Positions 16,867 through 22,963 of a stretch of DNA of 49,207 nt are shown in pieces. The notes beneath the pieces are model-generated. The model made no database searches. It saw nothing but the letters and a program-made list of their open reading frames with translations, and was not told where the DNA came from. Both the position numbers and the translations under genes were made by a program. Position 1 is the stretch's first letter. Every line of letters starts with the position of its first letter. The stretch comes from Prevotella sp. Lineage in GTDB: Bacteria > Bacteroidota > Bacteroidia > Bacteroidales > Bacteroidaceae. The stretch spans positions 1 to 49,207 of the forward strand of contig JALFCG010000088.1 of assembly GCA_022771265.1 (NCBI GenBank), given 5' to 3'.

Positions 16867-16917
16867 TTATTAACTCCCCATTATAACTTCCCATCATAAC
16901 TTCCCATCATAACTTCC
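16867..16917 (-). repeat. Right array: four 13-bp direct repeats, inverted relative to the left
   Basis: Read on the minus strand: GGAAGTTATGAT, GGGAAGTTATGAT, GGGAAGTTATAAT, GGGGAGTTAATAA, again with a 13-bp period, beginning 4 bp after the etfA stop codon. The unit nearest the gene is the same GGGGAGTTAAT form as the innermost left unit. Confidence 0.85.
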
Positions 16918-16921
16918 TTTT

Positions 16922-17944
16922 TTATTTATTGTTCTGCTTGTAATACTTTATCAGTTTTGGCACAACCTCCTCAACCGTTCCTACTATAACATAGTCGGCA
17001 ATCTTGTTGATTGGTGCCTCCGGGTCGCTGTTTACAGAAATGATGATGCCTGAGTCCTGCATACCGGCGATGTGCTGGATCTGACCACTGATGCCGCAGG
17101 CGATATATACCTTTGGATGAACGGTGACACCGGTCTGGCCAATCTGGCGGTCGTGGTCAATCCATCCTGCATCAACGGCGGCACGGCTTCCGCCTACCTC
17201 GCCGTGGAGAACCTTTGCCAACTGGAACAGCTGGTCGAAACCTTCCTTCGAACCAACGCCATAGCCTCCGGCAACAACGATGGGTGTACCCTTGAGGTTG
17301 TGCTTGGCAGCCTCAACATGGTGGTCGAGCACCTTCACTACGTATGCCTCGGGAGATACATATTTTGATACCTCTGGATAAACGACCTCACCCTTTGCCT
17401 GTCCTTCATATACAGCTTTCTGCATCACGCCAGAACGCACGGTAGCCATCTGTGGACGGTGGTCGGGGTTTACGATTGTTGCCACGATGTTACCACCGAA
17501 GGCAGGACGAATCTGATAGAGCAGGTTGTCGTAGGTCTTCTGGTTCTTCTTGTCCTCATACGGTCCAATCTCAAGTTCGGTACAGTCGGCGGTCAATCCG
17601 CTGGTGAGTGAAGAAGACACACGTGGACCGAGGTCGCGACCGATTACTGTCGCTCCCATTAAGCAAATCTGTGGCTGTTCCTCCTTGAAGAGGTTTACGA
17701 GAATGTCGGTGTGGGGAGCAGAGGTATAAGGGAAGAGACCTTCTCCGTCGAATACGAAGAGTTTGTCAACACCATAAGGAAGAACCTGATCTTCCACCTT
17801 GCCCTTTATGTCTGTTCCTGCTACTATAGCATGCAGCTCAACACCAAGTTCATTGGCCAGTTTGCGGCCCTTTGTCAAAAGTTCCTGTGAAACCTCCTGC
17901 ACCTGGGTACCTTCGATTTCGCAATATACAAAAACGTTGTTCAT
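16922..17944 (-). CDS. etfA: Electron transfer flavoprotein alpha subunit
   Basis: A 340-residue FixB/EtfA protein. The C-terminal FAD domain is typical: VVAGGYGVGSKEGFDQLFQL, LHGEVGGSRAAVDAGWI, QIGQTGVTVHPKVYIACGIS and GMQDSGIIISVNSDPEAPI. The N-terminal domain carries LMGATVIGRDLGPRVSSSL. It forms a heterodimer with EtfB and carries electrons from the acyl-CoA dehydrogenase encoded downstream. It starts 6 bp after the etfB stop codon, so the two are translated together. The sequence alone does not show whether this ETF is of the bifurcating type. Confidence 0.95.
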   Translation of the reverse strand: MNNVFVYCEIEGTQVQEVSQELLTKGRKLANELGVELHAIVAGTDIKGKVEDQVLPYGVDKLFVFDGEGLFPYTSAPHTDILVNLFKEEQPQICLMGATVIGRDLGPRVSSSLTSGLTADCTELEIGPYEDKKNQKTYDNLLYQIRPAFGGNIVATIVNPDHRPQMATVRSGVMQKAVYEGQAKGEVVYPEVSKYVSPEAYVVKVLDHHVEAAKHNLKGTPIVVAGGYGVGSKEGFDQLFQLAKVLHGEVGGSRAAVDAGWIDHDRQIGQTGVTVHPKVYIACGISGQIQHIAGMQDSGIIISVNSDPEAPINKIADYVIVGTVEEVVPKLIKYYKQNNK

Positions 17945-17950
17945 ATTTCC

Positions 17951-18820
17951 TTAGCCAATTATCTTCTCGTTCAACAATTCCTTTATGAGCTCTTCAACAT
18001 CGGCGTCGCTGCCAGTAAGAGTCTTGCTCTCCTTTGCCTGGAAGACGATGTTCTTCACTGCCTTCACCTTAGTGGGCGAACCGCTCAGACCGCACTGCTG
18101 TGGGTCACCATCAACGTCTGCCACCGACCACTGGTTGAGAGTCAGGTAAGGACGCTCGTCGTATAGTTCCTTGTATGGCATGTCCTCGGTGCGCTCCATT
18201 GGAGCAGTTGCACGCTTGTATTTCATTACCAGCTTGGCGTTGCATGGGCGGCAGGGAGCTGCACTTCCGTTTACTGTCACTACGACAGGCATTGGAGCCT
18301 CAACAGTCTCGGCACCACCGTCGATGAGTCGGCGGATGGTGAGTTTGCCGTCCTCACACTTCTCGATGTTCTCAGCATAAGTCACTTGGTTGAGACCAAG
18401 TTTCTGTGCCACCTGCGGACCCACCTGTGCAGTGTCGCCGTCGATAGCCTGACGACCACCAATTACGATATCAACATCACCTATCTTCTTGATGGCGGTG
18501 GCGAGAGCGTAGGAAGTGGCGAGAGTGTCAGCTCCGGCGAAGAGACGGTCGGTCAGAAGCCAACCGGTGTCGGCACCACGATAGAGACCCTGGCGGATTA
18601 TTTCAGCCGCACGGGGAGGACCCATCGTCAGAATGCCGACGGTGGAACCTGGGTTCTGCTCTTTCAGGCGAAGAGCCTGTTCGAGAGCGTTCAAGTCTTC
18701 GGGATTGAAGATGGCAGGCAAAGCGGCGCGATTGACAGTGCCTTCGGCAGTCATGGCGTCCTTGCCCACATTTCTTGTGTCAGGTACTTGCTTTGCAAGT
18801 ACAACGATTTTCAAACTCAT
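17951..18820 (-). CDS. etfB: Electron transfer flavoprotein beta subunit
   Basis: A 289-residue FixA/EtfB protein, the first gene of the operon. Motifs are VLAKQVPDTRNVGKDAM at the N-terminus, NPEDLNALEQALRLKEQ, GRQAIDGDTAQVGPQVAQKL (nucleotide-binding loop) and TVNGSAAPCRPCNAKLVMKY. It is the AMP/FAD-binding partner of EtfA. A promoter with good -33 and -7 boxes lies 50 bp upstream. Confidence 0.95.
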   Translation of the reverse strand: MSLKIVVLAKQVPDTRNVGKDAMTAEGTVNRAALPAIFNPEDLNALEQALRLKEQNPGSTVGILTMGPPRAAEIIRQGLYRGADTGWLLTDRLFAGADTLATSYALATAIKKIGDVDIVIGGRQAIDGDTAQVGPQVAQKLGLNQVTYAENIEKCEDGKLTIRRLIDGGAETVEAPMPVVVTVNGSAAPCRPCNAKLVMKYKRATAPMERTEDMPYKELYDERPYLTLNQWSVADVDGDPQQCGLSGSPTKVKAVKNIVFQAKESKTLTGSDADVEELIKELLNEKIIG

Positions 18821-18869
18821 TTGTGTATAATTGATTGTTATTTGTTATTTGCTTTTACCCAACAGGTTG

Positions 18870-18899
18870 CAAAATTACACTTTTTTTTTCAAATGACAA
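18870..18899 (-). promoter_or_regulatory. Promoter of the etfB-etfA operon
   Basis: On the minus strand TTG (18899-18897), a 19-bp spacer and TAATTTTG (18877-18870), about 50 bp upstream of the etfB ATG. Confidence 0.65.
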
Positions 18900-18978
18900 A
18901 GAAAAACACTCGTTTTATGCACATTCGATAAAAAATCGTGCACAAAACTTATACTTTGTGCAAGGTTTATTTATAAAA

Positions 18979-19010
18979 AAAGAAGCGGAAAGTGCTTTTC
19001 CCGCTTCTTT
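18979..19010 (-). terminator. Terminator of the GG-peptide operon
   Basis: Stem AAAGAAGCGG(gg)AAAAG against CTTTCCGCTTCTTT with a two-base bulge, followed on the minus strand by a T-rich run (TTCTTTTTTTATAA). It starts 11 bp after the stop codon of the second precursor peptide and separates this operon from etfB. Confidence 0.8.
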
Positions 19011-19020
19011 GTGTAAATGG

Positions 19021-19173
19021 TTAAACTTTTATTGTCTTGAGGATTTCTGGTACCGGTACTTTTTTTGCACCTGTGTTAAGTCCTGTCAAAACAGCCATAC
19101 CACCAGCCACTTCGTCAAGAGCTTCCTCGTTGAGAGCTTTTTTCTTTTCGTCAAAATTCTTGTCGTCTGACAT
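19021..19173 (-). CDS. Double-glycine leader peptide B (50 aa), candidate bacteriocin/signal precursor
   Basis: A 50-residue peptide. The leader contains KALNEEALDEVAGG, with hydrophobic residues at the spacing expected for C39 peptidase recognition and Gly24-Gly25 before the cut. The core would be 25 residues, starting MAVLTGLNTGAKKVPVPEIL, net basic, with no Cys, Ser-rich or Thr-rich modification pattern. The leader is of the Bacteroidetes GG natural-product type (LNEExLxxVxGG). The start ATG lies 2 bp after the stop of the 90-residue membrane protein, so translation is probably coupled. The exporter with a C39 peptidase is encoded 6 kb upstream on the same strand. A terminator follows. The role (bacteriocin or pheromone) is inferred. 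Confidence 0.8.
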   Translation of the reverse strand: MSDDKNFDEKKKALNEEALDEVAGGMAVLTGLNTGAKKVPVPEILKTIKV

Positions 19174-19175
19174 AA

Positions 19176-19448
19176 TCAAATAGTTTTATCGTTGTTGTTA
19201 ATTATTTCTTTGCCTTTGTTGAAAATGCCAGCTGCTGCAGCCATAGACAGTGACGAGTCGTTGAGGCAAATCTTCTTGCACGAGCTATCAGCATGCTTCC
19301 TTTTTGCAGTTTTGGCGTCCATCTCTGCAATGTCAGCTTCAAGTCGTCTGATGGCTTTATCCGCCTGCTCGATACGCCTATGGTAGTATGCAAGGGTTGC
19401 GATAGCTGCCATTGTAACGAATGATAAGATGAAAATGACTGAAATCAT
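19176..19448 (-). CDS. Small single-pass membrane protein; candidate immunity or accessory protein
   Basis: A 90-residue protein. Residues 2-21 (ISVIFILSFVTMAAIATLAY) form one transmembrane helix with no cleavage site, followed by a charged heptad-like segment (HRRIEQADKAIRRLEADIAEM, about 23-43) predicted as coiled coil, then a basic Cys-containing part (CKKICLND) and a polar tail. I do not recognise a family. It lies between the two GG-peptide genes, 50 bp after the first and 2 bp before the second, in one operon. Immunity proteins of peptide bacteriocins are often small membrane proteins cotranscribed with the precursor, which makes immunity the first guess; a helper of export or sensing is equally possible. 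Confidence 0.75.
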   Translation of the reverse strand: MISVIFILSFVTMAAIATLAYYHRRIEQADKAIRRLEADIAEMDAKTAKRKHADSSCKKICLNDSSLSMAAAAGIFNKGKEIINNNDKTI

Positions 19449-19498
19449 ACTGATGCTTTTTAATTAATGTGGCTTTCTTGTCGTTGTATGTTACTAAA

Positions 19499-19666
19499 TC
19501 AAAAAATACTGTGATCCTCCTTCTTAAGTTCGCATCTTTTACCAGCTCCACCACATACGCTGTCGAGCTCGTCGTCATTAGTAGCTACTCGATTTTTAAA
19601 CGATCTACCGCCGTTAGCCTCTTTCAATTGTTCTTCGTTGAGAATGTTTTTTTCTTTGTTTTCCAT
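19499..19666 (-). CDS. Double-glycine leader peptide A (55 aa), candidate bacteriocin/signal precursor
   Basis: A 55-residue peptide with two glycine-glycine sites. The first leader, ILNEEQLKEANGG, ends at Gly19-Gly20; cutting there would free a 35-residue core starting RSFKNRVATNDDELDS. A second leader-like segment, DDELDSVCGG, ends at Gly39-Gly40; cutting there leaves 15 residues, AGKRCELKKEDHSIF. Cys38 and Cys45 could form a disulfide only in the longer product. It is the first gene after the AraC-linked promoter (TSS about 40 bp upstream). No similarity to class IIa bacteriocins is visible. The gene is below the size usually called automatically and is supported by the leader, the promoter and the shared operon with peptide B. 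Confidence 0.8.
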   Translation of the reverse strand: MENKEKNILNEEQLKEANGGRSFKNRVATNDDELDSVCGGAGKRCELKKEDHSIF

Positions 19667-19711
19667 AATTGTAATTTTTAAATGTTAGACATATTGTTTT
19701 GAATTCTGCTG

Positions 19712-19742
19712 CAAAATTACTGTGTTTTGCGAATAAAGTCAA
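19712..19742 (-). promoter_or_regulatory. Promoter of the GG-peptide operon
   Basis: On the minus strand TTG (19742-19740), a 20-bp spacer and TAATTTTG (19719-19712), about 45 bp before the peptide A ATG. The -33 box is directly abutted by the AraC-type repeats at 19742-19778. Confidence 0.75.
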
Positions 19743-19778
19743 GCCAAAACGGGAAAATTGTCAGCCAAAATGGGAAAA
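19742..19778 (-). promoter_or_regulatory. Pair of 16-bp direct repeats, probable AraC-type operator
   Basis: AGCCAAAACGGGAAAA (19742-19757) and AGCCAAAATGGGAAAA (19763-19778) differ at one base and are offset by 21 bp, two helical turns, as for AraC-family half-sites. Seen from the peptide promoter they lie immediately upstream of, and just touch, the -33 box, the position of an activator. The gene for an AraC-type regulator ends 13 bp further upstream. Confidence 0.75.
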
Positions 19779-19790
19779 AGATGCTTTTTT

Positions 19791-20387
19791 TTATGTTTTG
19801 AGCATACTATCCATGCTTTTTTTCCTGTATTCTGACGGTGTAATGCCGAATTGTGCCTGGAAAAGTCTGGTCAGCGTTCGGTGAGAGAAACCGGAAATTT
19901 CGGCAATAATTGCAATACTATCGTCGGTGTCTCGTAGCAGTCGTGTGGCGTGGCGCATCCGGTATCCGTTGATGAAGGCGGTGAGTGTCTCGCCCGTGCA
20001 GTCCTTGATGGCTTTCACTACATACTTATAGTTGGTGCCAAGCTTTTCAGCAATCATGTCGCGGTTGAGGTCTTCGTCGGTATATAGTTGTTGTTCTTCC
20101 ATAAGTTTCACTATCTTTGGAAACAGTTCCCTCGACTTTGCCGATATGGCAGCCTCTTCTGCCTCTTTTGCCTCTTCGCTTTCTTCTGCCTCTTTTGCCT
20201 CTTCGGTTTCATCTATTTCTGCCACTGTAGCTTCTGTCGCTTGTTGGCGACTTGCTATCCATCTGTCAATGAGTATGGTCAGAAGATGTTTCTTCTTGTC
20301 GAGTACGTTGCGCGAACGAACGACAAGAACGAGGAGGACAATTGTTACTATTGTCAGTGCAATTGTTAAAACAGGAAGAGTAACCAT
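19791..20387 (-). CDS. Membrane-anchored AraC-family transcription regulator
   Basis: A 198-residue protein. Residues 2-24 (VTLPVLTIALTIVTIVLLVLV) form a transmembrane helix; a basic patch and an acidic Glu/Ala repeat (EEAKEAEESEEAKEAEEA, about 65-85) follow as a linker. The C-terminal 100 residues are a two-helix-turn-helix AraC domain: MIAEKLGTNYKYVVKAIKD and IAIIAEISGFSHRTLTRLFQ, then the FGITPSEYRKK family signature. There is no sensor domain, so input must come through the membrane segment or a partner. It is the last gene of the exporter operon (13 bp after the TolC-like gene) and lies just upstream of the peptide promoter and its direct repeats, its most likely target. Confidence 0.85.
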   Translation of the reverse strand: MVTLPVLTIALTIVTIVLLVLVVRSRNVLDKKKHLLTILIDRWIASRQQATEATVAEIDETEEAKEAEESEEAKEAEEAAISAKSRELFPKIVKLMEEQQLYTDEDLNRDMIAEKLGTNYKYVVKAIKDCTGETLTAFINGYRMRHATRLLRDTDDSIAIIAEISGFSHRTLTRLFQAQFGITPSEYRKKSMDSMLKT

Positions 20388-20400
20388 TATATGTATGTTT

Positions 20401-21870
20401 TTATTGTTTTGACTTGTGGTTGATAATCTCGTGTCTGTTGAAGTCGTAGAGAGTCAGCTGGCGCAACCTGTAGAAGGCGGTCCAGTAGTTCTGCAGGCTT
20501 TGCGTGTAGTTTTGCCTTGCGTCCTGCCAGTAGTTTTGTGCAAGAGAGAGGTCGTTGACAGTTGCCTGTCCTTTGATGAATCGTGTCAGCATTGCGTCGT
20601 AGGCTTCCTGTGCTATGTTGAGCGACTTGCGTGAGTTTTCGGTAAGGTCGTGTCGCTTGTTGTAGTCGTCAACACTGATCACCACATCGAGTTCGGTGTC
20701 GCGTGTTGTCTCGCTCAGTTCCTTTTCCGCTGTCTCTAACCTGCTTTGTGCCTGCAGGTAGTTGTTCTTGCGTTTCCCCCAATCCTTGAGTGGTACGGAG
20801 AGAGTCACCATTGCCTTTTCCTGCCTTAGTGGTTTCTGGTAAGCGTCCCAGAAGTTGTCTGCCACTTGGTTAAGACCGATGCTGGCGTCGATGTTGAGGC
20901 TTATGCGTCGTTCCACCTTAGCCTTCTCCATTTCCATTCGTGCCTCTTCCACGGCATGTCTTGTCTCTATAAACACGGGATTGTTTTCACGTGCATATCT
21001 TATTGCTTCTTCAGCATCCACCTTCACCGGAGAGTAAATCGTTGGTATGATAAGCTCAATGTCGGTGTTGTGTTCCATTCCGAGGAACGAGGCGAGTCGT
21101 CTTGATGCCTCGTTGCGCGATATTATTGCATTCTCCATTGCGTTTGCGGCGTTTATCCGTTGCAAGTCGAGAATGCTTAGTTCCGCCTTGGAGATGCTGG
21201 CTATCTTGAAGCGTCTGCAGGCGATGGCGTAGATGGTGTCGCAGGTCTGGAGGTTTTCTTCTGCCATGCGCAGCTGGTCTTGTGCCAAGGCGAGTTGGAA
21301 GAAGAGGTCAACGGCTTGTGCCGCCGCCGACTCTATGTTGTAGGCATAAGCCTTCTCTGCCTTTTTCAGCTTTATCGGTTCGAGCCGTTTGTTCCATTTC
21401 AGGGCGTTGAAGCCGAGCAGGTCTTGTCGGTAGCCTACCTTTATGGGCACGGAGGTGAACTCGTCGTAGTTGGTGTCGCCGCCGAAAGTGTGGAGGAATC
21501 CAAGTCCTGTGGAGGCATAGAGCGTACCGCCGAGAGCCTCAATGTCCTGCGTCATTCCCACCGCAGCCTCACTGTAGAGCATCTGCTGTTCGCGATAGGT
21601 GTCGCGGTCTTCTTCGCTTATGTATCGTTGCACCATGTATTGCTCGTATTGCAGTGGAGTCGATTCGAGCGTTATCTGCGGTTTGCGGCTGGCTTGCCAA
21701 GCGAGGAAGGCAAAGCGGTAGGTGTCGAGCACGCTGCGGTATTTCTCTGCCGCGAGCGAGCTGTCGGTGGCAAGTGCCACGGTACGGTTAAGGTCGAGCG
21801 TGACCTTGCGTTGTGCCGTTGCCGTTAGCGTTGCAACTATTGTTACCACTATGAAGAATAGTCTTTTCAT
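20401..21870 (-). CDS. TolC-family outer membrane channel protein
   Basis: A 489-residue protein with signal peptide (MKRLFFIVVTIVATLTATAQ) and the long amphipathic helices of TolC-type outer-membrane efflux proteins, in two structural repeats (about 25-250 and 270-470), for example LFFQLALAQDQLRMAEENLQ and FIKGQATVNDLSLAQNYW. It would form the trimeric duct across the periplasm and outer membrane for the exporter encoded upstream. The gene follows the RND-type adaptor by 17 bp and precedes the AraC gene by 13 bp. Confidence 0.9.
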   Translation of the reverse strand: MKRLFFIVVTIVATLTATAQRKVTLDLNRTVALATDSSLAAEKYRSVLDTYRFAFLAWQASRKPQITLESTPLQYEQYMVQRYISEEDRDTYREQQMLYSEAAVGMTQDIEALGGTLYASTGLGFLHTFGGDTNYDEFTSVPIKVGYRQDLLGFNALKWNKRLEPIKLKKAEKAYAYNIESAAAQAVDLFFQLALAQDQLRMAEENLQTCDTIYAIACRRFKIASISKAELSILDLQRINAANAMENAIISRNEASRRLASFLGMEHNTDIELIIPTIYSPVKVDAEEAIRYARENNPVFIETRHAVEEARMEMEKAKVERRISLNIDASIGLNQVADNFWDAYQKPLRQEKAMVTLSVPLKDWGKRKNNYLQAQSRLETAEKELSETTRDTELDVVISVDDYNKRHDLTENSRKSLNIAQEAYDAMLTRFIKGQATVNDLSLAQNYWQDARQNYTQSLQNYWTAFYRLRQLTLYDFNRHEIINHKSKQ

Positions 21871-21887
21871 CTCTCACTACCTGTTGT

Positions 21888-22934
21888 TCATTTCTTACAT
21901 CTCACTATTTTCTCCCCGTCTGTGACAGTCTCGTGTCCTGAAACGACAAGTTGGCTGTCAGCGTCCAGCTTGTCTGTCGTTTCCACCACACAGAGCCCTT
22001 TCGCTTCGTGCCTTAACGAAACGAAATGCTGTCGGGCAATGCCGTTGTCGTAGGTAAACACCACTTGTCGTCCGTTTCTTACCACGATGGCTTGTTTTGG
22101 CACTATGGTCACTCCCTCGATGTGTCGCGTAAAACTTACCTCTACGTTCATCCCGTCGAAGAGATTGCGGTCGCCCTTTAGTTTGGCCCTTACGCAGACT
22201 GCCCCGTTTTCATCCACCATAGGGTTGATGTCCATCACACGTGCCTCATATTGTGAAGCCTTTGTTGCTGTGGGTGTGACGTTTACGATGGAGCCGCTCT
22301 TTACTATACTTAGGTCGCCTTCCATCACCTTGAATTCCACTTCCATCTCGTCGGTGGCTATTATGCGGCATACGATAGCTCCTGCCTGCGATATGGAGTG
22401 CGCCTGTGTGGTGAGGTTTGCCACCACACCGGAGAATGGGGAGGTCAGCACTGCCGTACGTATGTCGTGTGTTGCCGCTTCAAGCTGGCTTAGGGCGAGG
22501 CTGTAGCCGCTTTTCACTTGGGCGAGTTTCTTGATGTTCTCTGGCACTGCCTGTGGCTTGTCGGGGTCGTAGCCTTGCGAAATAATCACGTCCTGCATGT
22601 TGAGCCTTGCCTGTTCCACTTGTTTCCTTGCCTGTTCTATGGCATTGTTCATCTTGAACATGTCGAGTTCGGCTATTGGCTGTCCTTTCGCCACCACTTG
22701 TCCGTTTCTCACATATACAGCTTTTATGGGCAGTGAGTTCTCAAAGGCGAGGTCGGCATACCGACTTGCCTTCACCTTGCCTTGGGCGGTGAATGGTTCG
22801 TCGAAGGTTCCTCGTTTCAGTGTCTCCACCGTAACGGTATCGACAGAGTCCTTCCCTTGTCCGCTGTTGCCACCGTTGTTGCAGCTTGCCATTGCAGCCG
22901 TTATTGCTGCTATGAATAATAGTTTCCTATACAT
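21888..22934 (-). CDS. Periplasmic adaptor lipoprotein (RND/HlyD-type membrane fusion protein)
   Basis: A 348-residue lipoprotein (lipobox AAMASC, Cys17). It has the adaptor order: barrel-sandwich halves (AVYVRNGQVVAKGQPIAELD and LTSPFSGVVANL) around a helical hairpin (about 95-155), then a beta-barrel and a C-terminal membrane-proximal domain (VVSGHETVTDGEKIV). Such proteins join an inner-membrane pump to TolC. It is unusual here because the operon already encodes an HlyD-type adaptor (27292-28140); two adaptors may serve different parts of one machine. It begins 29 bp after the second ABC gene. Confidence 0.85.
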   Translation of the reverse strand: MYRKLLFIAAITAAMASCNNGGNSGQGKDSVDTVTVETLKRGTFDEPFTAQGKVKASRYADLAFENSLPIKAVYVRNGQVVAKGQPIAELDMFKMNNAIEQARKQVEQARLNMQDVIISQGYDPDKPQAVPENIKKLAQVKSGYSLALSQLEAATHDIRTAVLTSPFSGVVANLTTQAHSISQAGAIVCRIIATDEMEVEFKVMEGDLSIVKSGSIVNVTPTATKASQYEARVMDINPMVDENGAVCVRAKLKGDRNLFDGMNVEVSFTRHIEGVTIVPKQAIVVRNGRQVVFTYDNGIARQHFVSLRHEAKGLCVVETTDKLDADSQLVVSGHETVTDGEKIVRCKK

Positions 22935-22963
22935 TATTATATATATATAAATAGAAGTGATTC

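Larger units (their letters stand above)
16370..16917 (-). mobile_element. Candidate small mobile element: four-helix-bundle gene between inverted 13-bp repeat arrays
   Basis: A 548-bp unit fills almost the whole gap between etfA and the acyl-CoA dehydrogenase gene (19 bp and 4 bp remain). Its left end holds three and its right end four copies of a 13-bp repeat in opposite orientation. Inside these, GGGGAGTTAATGGGCCAATAG at 16396-16416 faces a reverse-complement copy at 16859-16879 with two mismatches. The only gene inside is a 125-residue member of the 23S rRNA intervening-sequence (IVP) family. In 23S rRNA such genes sit inside inverted repeats that form an RNase III-cut stem. Here the same design lies inside a protein-coding operon and in its direction of transcription. 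Mobility is inferred. Confidence 0.6.

Noticed and set aside
16370..16917. 13-bp repeat arrays as a CRISPR, or the four-helix-bundle gene as Avd of a diversity-generating retroelement
   Set aside because: There are no spacers between the repeats and no cas genes. No reverse transcriptase or template/variable repeat pair lies nearby.
19176..19448. A third GG-type precursor (segment LNDSSLSMAAAAG)
   Set aside because: It resembles a leader only loosely, has no GG, and follows a transmembrane helix, unlike a leader at the N-terminus.
20161..20230. Repeated GCCTCTT units in the AraC gene as a mobile or slipped repeat that breaks the gene
   Set aside because: The repeat keeps frame and codes an acidic linker; both flanking domains are intact.
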